NCBI GenBank assembly: GCA_009760855.2
Contig: WPIO01000001.1
Coordinates: forward strand, 1,699,501 to 1,763,500
Length of the DNA stretch: 64,000 nucleotides
Direction of reading: 5' to 3'
Source: Cristatella mucedo
Lineage: Eukaryota > Bryozoa > Phylactolaemata > Cristatellidae
This document shows positions 10,335 through 20,230 of this stretch, piece by piece (positions within the stretch are counted from its first letter, which is position 1; each line of letters opens with the position of its first letter). Below the pieces are notes generated by a model. It had not been told where the DNA came from, searched no databases, and saw nothing but the letters and a program-made list of their open reading frames with translations. Both the position numbers and the translations under genes were made by a program.

Positions 10335-11081
10335 CTATATAATTACTAATTACAATATTAGATCTATCTAGCACTTTTTTAACAATAGGGACTATAACTC
10401 TGACTCTAACAAATCTACAATGGTCATCTTCTTCTACTACTTGAATCAAACATCTTCTTATATAATAATTTATATCATATCCATTTGCTTTCTTAATATT
10501 AAATCTGCCATATTTGCTTATAATATCAAACTCAAAATTAAAATACTTTTCGTCTTTAAGTAATAGCACAAAGATTGGTTCTCTTATCGGCATATCCAAA
10601 TCAGTATTAGGAATTCTTACATTTCCAGCTGCTACATAATCTGACGGAGGTTCTTCACAATTCAACCCAGGAACAAAAATCTCAAACTCAGAGTAAAAAC
10701 ATTCACTAAGTTTTAAAACATGTAAGCCTAGTAAACACTGCGCGTGATATTGTTTAGGTATAAAGTCATCAATGATATTCCTGCTCCATAAGCATTATAT
10801 TTCTACTAGAGTATTGCTGTCTATTATCCCATCAGGAGAATATCTGTATACACCATTACTACTAAAACAATCGTTTGCATTATCAAGTTTTACTTGAAGT
10901 TTTATTTCTAAAAACTTAGCGGCTTTAGTTTTCTATTAGCAATTAATTCTATATTAGTTTCAGTCTGATCTCCAAATACTAGATCATTTCTAAGCACTGA
11001 GTAAACCTCTGAGCCTCCAATATTCAAAGACACTGATTTTTTCCACTCATCTGAACCTTACAAAAAATCAAATTAATTCAT
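10312..11081 (-). pseudogene. Unrecognised virion-cluster gene, broken
   Basis: The start ATG at 11081 follows AATATA. Two TAA codons occur within the first ten codons, then a good frame (SVSLNIGGSEVYSVLRND...). A frameshift lies near 10915, one more TAA near 10797, and an uninterrupted 118-residue end. The product would be about 255 residues, beta-rich in appearance, with a Cys-containing middle and a basic end. It lies between the major capsid and fibre-like genes and overlaps the latter by 23 nt, so a structural or fibre-assembly role is a reasonable guess only. Confidence 0.6.
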
Positions 11082-11102
11082 TATATTTCTGGTTTAAATT
11101 TT

Positions 11103-12668
11103 TTAAATGTCAGTTCCATCATATACAAATGTTCCTTTACTGCAGGTAAATGGTGAACCATTGCCATTAGAATTAAGTTCAGCAGTGTTCTCACAGATAG
11201 TTAAATAATGAATCATAATGTTTGTAGCAGGGATAGCAACTTTCCAGCTCCACCAGCGCCAGGAGTACCAGCATCCGCAGCTGGAGGAATCTGAGAGTTA
11301 AACTCAATACTTACATCAAGTTTGGAAGTAATTCTTAGAGGTTCATCATTATATTGTAGATCAATTACATGAATTGGGTAAAGAGATAACCATTCTGGAA
11401 AAGTAACACCAACCGGTTCTGTAAGTTCATTCAATCCAAGATATTGTTTTCTAAACTCTGTAAAATCTAAATATGCAGTCGAACACTTTCCATCTCTAGG
11501 AAAGCTACTTCTATCAACAGTAGGGTATTATTTTGAACCATTAGCAAGCACAGTCATATTTTTAATATCGCAATGATTGCATGTGCAAGGATTTCCAGTA
11601 TAATCATTGTATTTATTTGTGTTTTGAGCAGCAACAATTAGCCACCTAACTTTATCAATAGCATTTTGTACAGATAGATTTCTAGTGTATTTTAAACCTT
11701 GGTTGAAATTGGTTAATGTCATATTTTCATAACGTCTAACTCTGTAATTAAGTCTTATTTTCTTTGCTCTCTCACTTGATACTCTGCAAGTGCTCTTTGA
11801 ATGACATACTAATTTTGAATCCAGTCCAAACTCCGTCACCATTTGCTGCGGCTCCTCCTCTCGCTAGAATTGCATTTGTAGTATGAGCAGCTGCACTTGT
11901 TGATCCAGTCATAATAGCATCAAAATCATTACCACTAGTACGTGTCATTTCAAGTGTGCAAGGAATGTTATAAAGAATTTTATTCAAATCAGCACAAAAT
12001 CCAGAAAGTCTTGAAAGTGGAAGTGAAATACTAAAAGTTCCAGGATTGTCAGATAGGATATTTGATAGTCCTCTTCTGTATATAAAGCCATTGTTGCTAC
12101 CAGCAGCCAAAGATGCTGGCGGACTTAGATATGGGTAGCTTAAAGCATTGATAGCATTTCCACCATTGTTGCTAGCATTTGTAGGATAGAAATCCTCAAT
12201 TGATCCTCAAGCCTCATCGTTTTTCCATCCAGTTACAGGTCCTTCTGTTCTGTTGTAATCATTTGGATAAGCGAGATATGCCATAAGAGTTGATACACTA
12301 CCAGGGCCTTCTTTTAATGAATAGCTTTCTATTTCCTCAGCACCAAGTCTAATTCTCATCAAACTAAACATCCAAGCTCCAGCATTGTTAACAAAAGCAG
12401 CAGCAAGGTTTTTATTAGGTGCGCTATAGGCGCCATTAGCAGCTGTCTGGACTTTTAGCTGTCCTTCAAGAAGAAGATGAGCATCGGATAAATCATAGCA
12501 TAGCTGTTATTCACCAGGAACAGTAAATGTTACTAGTTTATTTGCAATATCATCAGTCTCATTTCCATGACTTTGATACAACTCTCTGCATTGATAATCT
12601 TTAATTTTATAATTAGGAAAACTAGGATCTCCCAATTCGAGTATAGTGTCAATCGGTGCACTTGCCAT
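11103..12668 (-). pseudogene. Major capsid protein (double jelly roll), broken
   Basis: It starts MASAPIDTILELGD at 12668. Family signatures follow in order: SDAHLLLEGQL; NNAGAWMFSLMRIRLGAEEIE; the GPGSVSTLMAYLAYP block; PLSRLSGFCADLNKILY; VRWLIVAAQNTN; NPCTCNHCDIKNM; LYPIHVIDLQYNDEPLR; and a C-terminal beta segment ending at TAA 11103. This order and spacing match Polinton/adintovirus hexon-like capsid proteins, and the length (about 520 codons) is normal. Lesions: TAA at 12507, TGA at 12207, a frameshift in 11772-11842, TAA at 11528, and a frameshift near 11235. It would assemble as the trimeric shell subunit. The upstream pVI-like frame runs into it without a stop. Confidence 0.93.
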
Positions 12669-13302
12669 TTCTTCTCTATGTAAAAAAGTAAAAATGTATT
12701 TCTTTTTCTGAATGTATAAACCAGCACCAATTTTTTTCACGTATCCTCCATATCCATAAGCTCTTGGAGCAGGCATAATTGCAGGGACAGCAGATTTTTC
12801 TTCTATAACTCTTTCTATTTCTTTGTATGCCTTAGGATCATTTTCTTTTAACGTTTCTGAATAATCCTCAGTTTCAGAATCCTCCATTTTTGCTTTGTAT
12901 TTATTTTTGTTCTTTGGTTTTAGTTTGTTAAGCATTGCTCGTTTTTTCTCAAGATCAATCTCTTTAAGCTTTCTGTCATAATCTTCTTCTTTCTTTCGCT
13001 TCTCAAGTTCATACTCATATTCTTTCTTTCTTTCTTCTTTCCTCTTCAGCTTTATCATCAATATCTCTACGTTTATTAGCATACTCCTGGTCTATCTTTT
13101 CTTTCTTTGTTTGCAATTCAATTAATTTTCTAGCTTGATGCATTTCAATACCTTTATTTGCAATGTTCATACTAAGTCCAATTAATCCAGTAAGTACAGG
13201 TGCTGCTTTTCCAGCACCATCAATAATCTTATCAAGTACGCCAGAGCCATAATATTTTCCACCCCTTATCCTACCATGACCAATTCTGGCATAGCTACCC
13301 AT
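12669..13302 (-). pseudogene. Core/minor capsid protein, pVI-like, coiled coil
   Basis: The start at 13302 follows AATATAGGATGGG. The N-terminus is Gly/Arg/Tyr-rich (RIGHGRIRGGKYYGSG). It is followed by a small hydrophobic helix (APVLTGLIGLSMNIANK) and a long Lys/Glu coiled coil with a frameshift within 13015-13082. An acidic patch comes next and the end is Gly/Tyr-rich (RAYGYGGYVKKIGAGL). The basic Gly-rich head and amphipathic segment resemble Polinton/adintovirus minor capsid proteins often likened to adenovirus pVI. No stop precedes the capsid ATG in this frame, so its own terminator has been lost. Confidence 0.6.
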
Positions 13303-13308
13303 CCTATA

Positions 13309-14576
13309 TTATTTAGAAATTTCTATTGTAGCTATAACATCTGTTATAGTATTTATTGAATTTTTATTTTGATCTGTTAAACTAATTTTAATACTACTTA
13401 CGCCATCAATGTCTCCACGAGTAGGCAAGAATAAAATATTTGGAATATGCATGTCAACCTTTTCTCTTGGATTAACATCATTAAAATCAATTAAGTATAA
13501 AGATGATGATTGTTCTAAAAATCCTTTTTTATGTTCGACATAGTTCTTACTAGGATCTACAAGATCACAATCAATACTTATCCAATTTACTCCAGAATTG
13601 TCAGGTAACTGCATTTTACTCCAAGCCTTAAAAGTGCCAGAAAAATGCATAGCATTTTCTATAGCTTCACATGGAGTTCCACCAACCATCGCAGCATCAA
13701 ATGTGCCTTGTAAATTTGAACTAAATCCTAAAGTATCTCCAATAGAGTTGATAAGACTTTTAAATTTTGATCTGTAATAGCAATCAATATATCAGAAATA
13801 GAATCTCCAACAAGATTGTGATAATCAAGAGTATTCGGTTCATATACCATTTGTTCCCAAGAATAAAAATTGTAAGCAAAACTTCTAAGAGCTTGAGTTT
13901 TGATATTATTTATATAACTAGTTCCACTAGCAACCAAATTACACTTTATAAGAATTAAATTCAAGTCAGAAGCAAAAACTTCATTCTCTGAAATAATTTT
14001 TTCTCCAGGATCTACAACTACTTGTGTGAACTGCTTTCCAGGAGCTGCAGCATATGTATTTAATGGTAGGGTTTTATCAGTTGTATAAACAGTTCCAGTA
14101 AATCCAAGTAATGGAGCTATGGTAGACTTAGCAGCAGCAAATGTAAATCCAGCAGGCATAGTAATCGAATAATTAGAAGTAGCAGTATCAATACCTAAAA
14201 CAAACATATCATTTCCGGATAATGCAATAGAATTATTTATTGTATCAGCAATTCCAATATTTACATCATCAGAAACAGCGGCATATATTCCAGGAGGTAT
14301 TCTTACAATCCGATCGGATCCACCTGTAAGTCTGTAAACAAAAGTATTATTCATCGTTGTTATATTTGTTTTAATTGAATTAGTTCCAACAAACTTTTTG
14401 AAGCATACTTTAAATATTTTATTCTTAAGTCTTATTGGATTATTTATGTTCACTCTAATAGGATTAGTAGTTCCAGTTACGTTAAAAACATATCCTTCCT
14501 TGCCTGCAATGCTATCCTTTTTGATTGACTCAACATTTTTTAGAATATCCTTAGCTACACCAAGAAGATCTGACAT
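13309..14576 (-). pseudogene. Penton-like minor capsid protein
   Basis: It starts MSDLLGVAKDILKN at 14576 after ATATAGAAATG. The first 282 codons are open. They contain a Polinton penton-like core (IAPLLGFTG, then LNLILIKCNLV, ending with SDILIAITDQNLK). A frameshift in an A/T run near 13760 leads into about 150 further residues to 13309. That second part ends with a parallel phrase (SSIKISLTDQNKNS), which suggests two similar beta domains. By family, it would form the pentameric vertices under the fibre. It ends 7 bp before the downstream gene's start. Penton assignment rests on motif style and position next to the capsid gene. Confidence 0.75.
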
Positions 14577-14590
14577 TTCTATATATCATA

Positions 14591-15765
14591 TTAAAGTTTA
14601 TTAATTTTTGCAACATATGACTTGGGAACTTTTCTAGATTTTGCAAGGTAATCAACAGCAGCACTAATAGAATTTACTACTCCAGTATTTCCAGCAGCAA
14701 GCTCTCGAATCGACAATTCAATCTTATCAAATACTTCATAATAGTTCTTTACAACTAATGGAATTATTTCAATCCGACTTCCAACTTTTGATCTTAAATA
14801 ATCTAAAACTCTTTGCTCTTTTACACTTCTTTTTTTCTTTTTGTCTAGCTCTGCAATAACATTGGAAATATTTTTTTCACTAAGACTTTCCACAATCCTT
14901 CTTACTGGTTTTGGCAATCCACCAGTTCTTTAGCTCCAATAATATCAAGTAAGTCTTTCTTTTTATCAACTGTTGATTCATATGCTTTATTTATTTCTTC
15001 CATTTGTTTACCATCAAATTTAGTATAATAATTCATTGTGTATTCTAATATATCATAAGCAGTTTTTTCTAATTTTGTTTCAGCAGTATACATTTTTTCA
15101 TCATGAAGTTTTAATCCTAGTTCATGCAGTTTTAAATCTTTATTTGTACTATCAATTTCATTTATTATTCTTGGTACATAACTTGGAATATATCCATTTT
15201 TTTTAAGTATTTTAATTAGATTAGCTTTATCCAAATCTTGCACTTGTACAGATTTCTTTGGAGTGCCAGTAGTAGGATTTATACTTAACTCCTCAGCTAA
15301 ATCTTTTTGAGCAACATCAATAGCTTCTCGTATTTCTGGATTTGCTGCATATGTCTTTGCTTGATTTGCTATAGTGATCGCTTTTTTATGCTTTTCTTGA
15401 CTAACAGCTGTTCTTGCTTTTTGAATAGTACTTGATATATCTGGCTTTTGTCGCAAAACTTTCTGCAGTTGTTCTTTGTTTTCTATTTGTATTGAAAGTT
15501 TAGGTCTAATTCTTGTAAGTTTCTCAACAACAACTTTACCTGAGTTATCAGTAGATCTCTCTAATGCTTGCTCATTTAGTCTATGCTCAGCAGCATCTCT
15601 TACAGCTATTTCTGATTCTATTCTTTGTATCTCACCAGAGTTTTCTAGAATGTTAGCATCTCTTAGATCTTGGAGATTTTGCAGTTTAGATTCATAATCA
15701 AGTGCTTCTTGAACGCTACCTTTGTAAGGCTTTTTACCTCTTGAGTAAATTTTTTGATTAAACAT
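14591..15765 (-). pseudogene. Coiled-coil virion-cluster protein, unrecognised
   Basis: It starts MFNQKIYSRGKKPYKG at 15765 after GATATAGTAAAATG. A 287-residue frame rich in Lys, Glu and Gln with heptad-like stretches ends at 14902. A one-base shift in the overlap 14902-14917 opens 108 more residues (PKPVRRIVESLSEKN..., ending at 14591). Combined length is about 390. It stands between the packaging ATPase and the penton-like gene. Many Polintons have an unassigned helical virion or scaffold protein here. No catalytic motif is visible. Its TAA is immediately followed by the penton gene's start motif. Confidence 0.6.
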
Positions 15766-15778
15766 TTTACTATATCTA

Positions 15779-16450
15779 TTAAGAATTAAAAAATGTCATT
15801 AATTGCTTTCCCTCTGAATCAACAGACCAAAATCTACCTTCACTTTCAGTCTTAGTTAGGTCTATCACGCAATATCCAAAACGATTTCTAGTACCAGAGT
15901 TAACCCATTCTCTAAATTTTTTCTTATCAATATCTCCAACGTATGCATCGCGTATATACTCAATGTCACTTGTGTTTTGCTTAAATATTACTATTAAATT
16001 TATATTGTTTCTAATTTCTCTCCTAGGTATATTTGTAAATCCTTGAGCAAGGTAGAAAATGTTTAAACCTTTATGTCATCCTCGTGTGAAATAGTCCAAT
16101 ATCTTTGTCTGATCCTCAGTCATTAGATCATCAAGCACAACTACATTCTTGCAGTTCTTATACGAGTCTACTTCTGGCATAGCATCAATTCCGTTAATCC
16201 ATGAGTAAGCTTTGTTTTCTTTTGTCATCGACATAAGTCCACGATACAATTTTTGGTCTAAAATTGAAGCAATAATTGTACAAATATCATAATTAACCAT
16301 CCCGTAAAATATCCAATTCATGATAAGTTGAGATTTACCTGAACCACTTGGTCCTAAAACTAAAGCTCTTATCGGAACATTTGGTAAAGGTTGTTTATGC
16401 CCAGTATCTAAATCTTGTCCAAAATTAAACGCCCTTACTCGAAGAGACAT
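15779..16450 (-). pseudogene. A32/FtsK-like DNA packaging ATPase, one nonsense codon
   Basis: It starts MSLRVRAFNFGQD at 16450. Walker A is GPSGSGKS (residues 33-40) and Walker B is KNVVVLDDLM (about residues 104-113). The sensor-like region YFTRG is followed by a TGA (16076-16078) where this family has an arginine. The frame then continues (LNIFYLAQGFTNIPRR, then NNINLIVIFKQ) to TAA at 15779. These are the conserved blocks of packaging ATPases shared by Polintons, virophages and nucleocytoplasmic viruses. One nonsense codon is the only defect I see. It would pump genome DNA into capsids. It is divergent from the zinc-ribbon gene with 34 bp between. Confidence 0.93.
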
Positions 16451-16484
16451 TTCCTATACTAAAAAAAGTTTTTATATTATAGAA
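16451..16484. promoter_or_regulatory. Divergent start region, 34 bp
   Basis: It holds two outward start motifs: AGTATAGGAAATG towards the ATPase and TATTATAGAAATGG towards the zinc-ribbon gene. They are separated by an A/T tract. Confidence 0.5.
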
Positions 16485-16820
16485 ATGGAAATTTACTGCT
16501 CGAAATGTAAGAAGCCTACAGATAGCATTCATGAGGAGTATACTGAAATTGATAGTACAAAAGGTCTTAGGGGAATGATTAAAGCAATTTGTTTGATTTG
16601 TGAGAGAAAAAAATCAAAGTTTGTAAAGCTTAGAAGTGTAACGAGTGTGGCGAGTGGTGTTCTAGCTCATGGTAAAAAATTAGGCACTGGAGTTCTAGCT
16701 CATGGTAAAAAGTTAGGTACTGGAGTTCTAGCTCATGGGAAAAAGTTTGATGGTGATATGAGTAAAGAACAAATACTTTCTGAACTAAGAAAAACTATCA
16801 ACAGTTTAAAAAAAAAGTAA
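16485..16820 (+). CDS. Zinc-ribbon protein with basic 11-residue repeats (core-like)
   Basis: An intact 111-residue frame starts at TATAGAAATGG. The N-terminal part has CxxC (YCSKC, residues 4-8) and a second CxxC (ICLIC, about residues 36-40), a zinc ribbon typical of a small gene next to the protease in Polintons. A basic linker (ERKKSKFVKLR) is followed by three copies of GVLAHGKKLGT (33 bp repeats, 16656-16750) and a helical end. Lys, His and Gly in the repeats suit DNA condensation, as in adenoviral core peptides; this is inference. A run of nine A at 16808-16816 precedes the stop, and the protease frame follows directly. Confidence 0.75.
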   Translation: MEIYCSKCKKPTDSIHEEYTEIDSTKGLRGMIKAICLICERKKSKFVKLRSVTSVASGVLAHGKKLGTGVLAHGKKLGTGVLAHGKKFDGDMSKEQILSELRKTINSLKKK

Positions 16821-16822
16821 AA

Positions 16823-17196
16823 ATTACACCCCTAACTGACCTCGAAATAAATCACTATGTGAAAGAATTAGATATAACAAATTTCAGAGGTGTATTTGCA
16901 AGAGATGAATTAATTTCTCCAGAACAGAATGAGTGCGTTTTTTGCAATACTGGAAAATCAGATCTAGCAATATATCATTGGGTAGCTCTTAAAAAATTGG
17001 AGATCGATGTTTTTATTTTGATTCATTCGGTGCTCCTCCAATGCCAGAAGTGATTGAATATTTTGGAGTTACACCAAGTTTTCAGACTTTTCAAATGCAG
17101 AAGTTTAATCAAACGGATTGTGGAATGAGGTGCTTAATCTTCCTTAAATTAATAGAATTTGTTGATTTTGGTAAAGTCATGCAATTAATAATTTGA
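16823..17196 (+). pseudogene. Adenain-like maturation cysteine protease
   Basis: The frame has PLTDLEINHYVKELDI, then FRGVFARDEL near its start, His in YHWVAL, Asp in FDSFG and Cys in TDCGMRCLIFL. These are the triad and flanks of the adenovirus-type (C5) protease used by Polintons and adintoviruses to mature virions. One frameshift in a T-run near 17010 separates the His part from the Asp/Cys part; the end is TGA 17194-17196. No ATG precedes the conserved start. The frame is open back through the A9 run into the zinc-ribbon gene, so the start is lost or the protein was made by slippage from the upstream frame. Confidence 0.9.
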
Positions 17197-17224
17197 ATTA
17201 AACAAAATATTTCCACTATATAGA

Positions 17225-17654
17225 ATGGAAAATTATACACGTTCATGTTGAAGAGAAAACTTCAAAAGATTCAAAAACTTATCTTAGTGCATGGATGTAT
17301 ATAACAGAAGAATCACTTCCTTATATTCAAAAAATTGTAGATAGATCGAGTGAACAATTAGATTTTAAAGGATTTGATGCTAGTGCAAAATCAACAATTG
17401 GAATTAGATTTGATTTTGGAAAGAAACCTAGCATTATGTTTGATGAGAATAATAAAAAAATTAAAGTATCTAGTCCTGCAGATGTAATTAAGAAATTAGG
17501 AAATGATTTTAGTATCACTGAAATTCTTGATGGAAGTTATGCTTCAAAAGAATACTATAATAATGAAGCAAGATTAAATATTAGACTTAAGATTGACCAA
17601 GTAAAAGTTTATGGTTCTCCAAAGAGATTAGTTTTTAATCTAGCAGAGTTTTAA
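17225..17654 (+). pseudogene. Unrecognised protein, frameshift near the start
   Basis: The start motif TATATAGAATGG gives an ATG at 17225, but the long frame (IIHVHVEEKTSKDSK... to TAA 17652) is offset by one base, so a small indel lies within the first codons. The product of about 142 residues mixes charged and beta-like segments (IGIRFDFGKKPSIMFD; ARLNIRLKIDQVKVYG) and has no cysteine-rich or membrane segment. I recognise no family. It stands between protease and minor capsid genes. Confidence 0.5.
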
Positions 17655-17688
17655 AAGTATAAATAAAAAGTTTGTGAGTTAAATTTTT

Positions 17689-18454
17689 TTAGATCTTTTT
17701 CCGAGTGATATCAAGCATTCTATCAACAATTCCACGAGCATAATTTTTTATCTTATTTAGGCTAGCAGGGTTTGATACTTTATCTTTTAGAAAATCAGTA
17801 GCAAATGAGTCGTTTAGAGCTCAGCCAATTCCAAGTCCGAGCTTAGCTTTCGCTGCCATCACGGCTGCAACTGTTTTAGCATCTTCACGTACGTAATTTG
17901 GTTGTCTTGGATCTAGTGCAATTCTAGCAGCAGACTCAGCTAATACCAAGTCTGATAAGTTTCTTATTTCTGTTCTTTGAGGCTCAAGCATAGATGAAGT
18001 TTCAGTGTACGTATGATCATGGATGAGACCACGTTTATCCAAATCATTTACGCCTTCATAAGATTCATTCATCCTTTGAGTGAATTTTGTTCCTGGGCCC
18101 ACATATGAGTATTTTCCAGTATTGTTAAAACTTCCATCTGGTACATTCTCTGATTTTACTCCTGAAGGGAGTTTCATATGCATTTCACGTCCGCCAGTAA
18201 GTTTATTTATTATATCGACCAGACCCGAGCCAACTTTTCTATTTTGCTTTAGTTGCTTCAAACTTAAATTGAATTGTAAGCCAGCGTTTTTTGATCTACA
18301 CTTTCTATTTTATTTAGTTGTGTTTTTGTTACAAAGATAGAAATAGACCCTGACAGGTCTTCTTTTTTAACCTGATTGAAATAGGTTTATCCGACTTGTG
18401 TATTAAGTTTACTTGATGATCTGACAGGTTTAGCTTTGCCTCGTGATATTCCAT
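17689..18454 (-). pseudogene. Minor capsid protein with phospholipase A2-like domain
   Basis: It starts MEYHEAKLNLSDHQ at 18454 after TTATAGAAATGG. The N-terminal part has the LNLS..Q....I..SDKPISIRL pattern seen as repeats in Polinton/adintovirus minor capsid proteins; a second such unit (LQFNLSLKQLKQNRK) precedes a Gly-rich segment. The PLA2 core follows: Ca-loop-like YSYVGPGTKF, then GVNDLDKRG and the catalytic-type pair HD (LIHDHTY). Lesions: stops and frame changes between 18328 and 18290, and a TGA at 17821, after which the frame continues to TAA at 17689. Parvoviral VP1 uses such a domain to cross endosomal membranes; the same role here is inferred. Confidence 0.8.
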
Positions 18455-18543
18455 TTCTATAATAAATTAAATTTTATTTAAAGGCAAATAAAACTATTAT
18501 ATATTAAGATATAAATCAAGATTCTATCTATAGAGATCGGGTT
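18455..18543. promoter_or_regulatory. Divergent AT-rich intergenic region
   Basis: It separates the minor capsid gene from the HNH gene. The left edge carries TTATTATAGAAATGG towards the minor capsid gene. The right edge has CTATCTATAGAGATC 12-20 bp before the HNH ATG, a looser version of the motif. Confidence 0.4.
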
Positions 18544-19065
18544 ATGGAGCTTTTGGATTACAATCCAGATACTGGGAAATTTACAAATGAAACAACTCGT
18601 GGTGGAAATGCGAGAATTGGTAAAGAGTCGGGAAGTATCGACAGTTATGGATATAGAATTATGAGTATTGACGGAAAGCGATACAAAAGTCACAGACTAG
18701 CATGGATGATAATGAATGAAGATATGCCTATTTTTGAAATTGATCATAAGTATTCTATTAAGTCTGATAATAGAATTGCTAATCTTAGAATTGCCACTCA
18801 TTCTGAAAACAATAGAAACAGAAAAAAACTAAGAAATAATAAATCTGGATTCGTCCGCGTATCTTGGAGTAAAAAATCAAATAAATGGAGATCAGTAATA
18901 TCAATAGATAAACAATATTATCACTTAGGTCTATTTGATTCTGCAGAAGATGCAGCTGTTGCCAGGGATCTTGAGGCTATTCGCCTCCACCTAAGATTCG
19001 CTAGGCTCAATTTTACTTATTCTCTAACAGAAGATTGCAAAATTGTTCGTTACACAGACTTTTAA
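18544..19065 (+). CDS. HNH endonuclease with AP2-like DNA-binding domain
   Basis: This is an intact 173-residue frame. The N-terminal 55 residues show the phage-type pattern YNPDTGKF, GSIDSYGYRIMSIDGK, SHRLAWM. The HNH core is EIDHKYSIKSDNRIANLR, then ATHSENNRNR (residues about 65-95), with His and Asn ligands in place. A C-terminal AP2-like unit (SGFVRVSWSKKSNKWRS, then HLGLFDSAEDAAVARD) would bind DNA. Such enzymes are free-standing homing endonucleases in phages and large DNA viruses. Here the gene sits opposite its neighbours and its 3' end overlaps the convergent gene by 42 nt, compatible with later insertion. It is one of the longest undamaged genes of the element. Confidence 0.92.
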   Translation: MELLDYNPDTGKFTNETTRGGNARIGKESGSIDSYGYRIMSIDGKRYKSHRLAWMIMNEDMPIFEIDHKYSIKSDNRIANLRIATHSENNRNRKKLRNNKSGFVRVSWSKKSNKWRSVISIDKQYYHLGLFDSAEDAAVARDLEAIRLHLRFARLNFTYSLTEDCKIVRYTDF

Positions 19066-19487
19066 TTTCGTGATATCATGCAGAATTGCATAACATTCAT
19101 CCTTAAAAATTCCAGAGATATCTGGTTTCATTCCTGCAATACCTGAGATAACTGTTGAAAGTGTTGGTAACTGACTAGCAATCCATGTTGTATATCCAGA
19201 GATTTCTCCAGGTGTATCAAGAAGAGTATCAACTTTAGATCTAACTGATGCTTCAAGATCACTTGTTACACTTGCCATTCCAGAAGCGATTCTTTTTGTG
19301 CTTCAATGTCACATTCATCTATATAAAACCTTTTTACAGATGTATCTGTCATAATTGAGATATCTGAGTTGAGTGTCTGTTGATCATAAACAGTCATTCT
19401 AGACTTTACAAGATAGTCAACATATGCTTTCAGCAGAGTTGCAGATGTAGCAAGATTGCGATCAGATACTTCAGTTGCTGTCGACAT
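19024..19487 (-). pseudogene. Unrecognised helical protein, split by a frameshift
   Basis: It starts MSTATEVSDRNLATSATLL at 19487 after GTATAGGAAATG. The first frame (73 residues) ends at 19266. A second frame (84 residues) begins in the 13 nt overlap and continues a similar helical, Ser/Thr-rich sequence (VRSKVDTLLDTPGEISGYT). One gene with a single shift is the simplest reading; two overlapping genes are possible. Its last residues are encoded by the opposite strand of the HNH gene's end, so the native 3' end may have been replaced. Confidence 0.45.
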
Positions 19488-19532
19488 TTCCTATACTATT
19501 ATAAAAAAAATACAAAACATCTAATTCTTTAT

Positions 19533-19690
19533 TCACTCTCTTGCTTTAATTTTAAGTTCCTCATATTTATCTTCATGGGTACACATTTCAAATAAAATTT
19601 TGATAAGTTAATCAGTTAATTTTAATTTTCTACCTTGACTAACATCTTGAATTGTATTACTAATTTTAAATTTTTTATTTTTGGATCCAT
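19533..19690 (-). pseudogene. Tiny gene, about 52 codons, broken
   Basis: The start motif AGTATATATGG gives an ATG at 19690 (MDPKIKNLK). A shift then opens a frame beginning SNTIQDVSQGRKLKLTD, with one TAA, then ILFEMCTHEDKYEELK and TGA at 19533. It is charged and probably helical. The shared start motif is the main reason to call it a gene. Confidence 0.35.
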
Positions 19691-19716
19691 ATATACTATG
19701 AAGAAAAACATTTAAT

Positions 19717-20001
19717 TCAAAAATAATTAATTAATTTGTAAGCCCTGTTTAGTTTTGGAGTTTTTGATTTCTTTTCTGCTTCTAATAACATTTCATTTAT
19801 TTTACTTCTACATTCCATTAGTTGATCACAGGTATCGCAAATCTCAACAAGAACGGCAGTGTACGAGCTATCCAAGTCTGGAATAAGTTTATCAAGTGAA
19901 TGCTTGACAATTCTTTGATCTACTCTCTTTAACTTTTGTAGACAAATTTTAAGAGCCATATCTCTTGATTGTTCGCAACTCAGAATTCTAGAAACATCCA
20001 T
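19717..20001 (-). CDS. Small Cys-containing helical protein, unrecognised
   Basis: This is an intact 94-residue frame with the ATG at 20001 directly after TTATATAGA. The sequence MDVSRILSCEQSRDMALKI opens an alpha-helical protein with five cysteines (including ICDTCDQL) and a basic end. It lies in a run of short minus-strand genes between the polymerase and the HNH gene. No family is recognised. Confidence 0.6.
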   Translation of the reverse strand: MDVSRILSCEQSRDMALKICLQKLKRVDQRIVKHSLDKLIPDLDSSYTAVLVEICDTCDQLMECRSKINEMLLEAEKKSKTPKLNRAYKLINYF

Positions 20002-20021
20002 TCTATATAAATATAAATTTT

Positions 20022-20195
20022 TTATAGTTCATCTTCTTCGTTTACGTAATTGTATTCGTATTCATATTCTGATTCTTCACTTTCATATTCACTTTCATAT
20101 TCACTTTCATATTCTGATTCTTCTGGATTGTAATCAGGATCATCACTATCAGACTCTTAATATTCAGATTCAAATTAATTTTTATATTTTTTCAT
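20022..20195 (-). pseudogene. Tiny highly acidic protein
   Basis: A 58-codon frame from the ATG at 20195 (TATTATAGAAATG) to TAA 20022 has two early TAA codons. The rest is almost entirely Glu, Ser, Tyr and Asp, with repeated ESEYESEYE units from codon repeats. Extreme acidity suggests DNA mimicry or a transactivation-type tail, but this is inference only. Confidence 0.5.
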
Positions 20196-20230
20196 TTCTA
20201 TAATAATGAATTTTATTTATTAATATAAAT

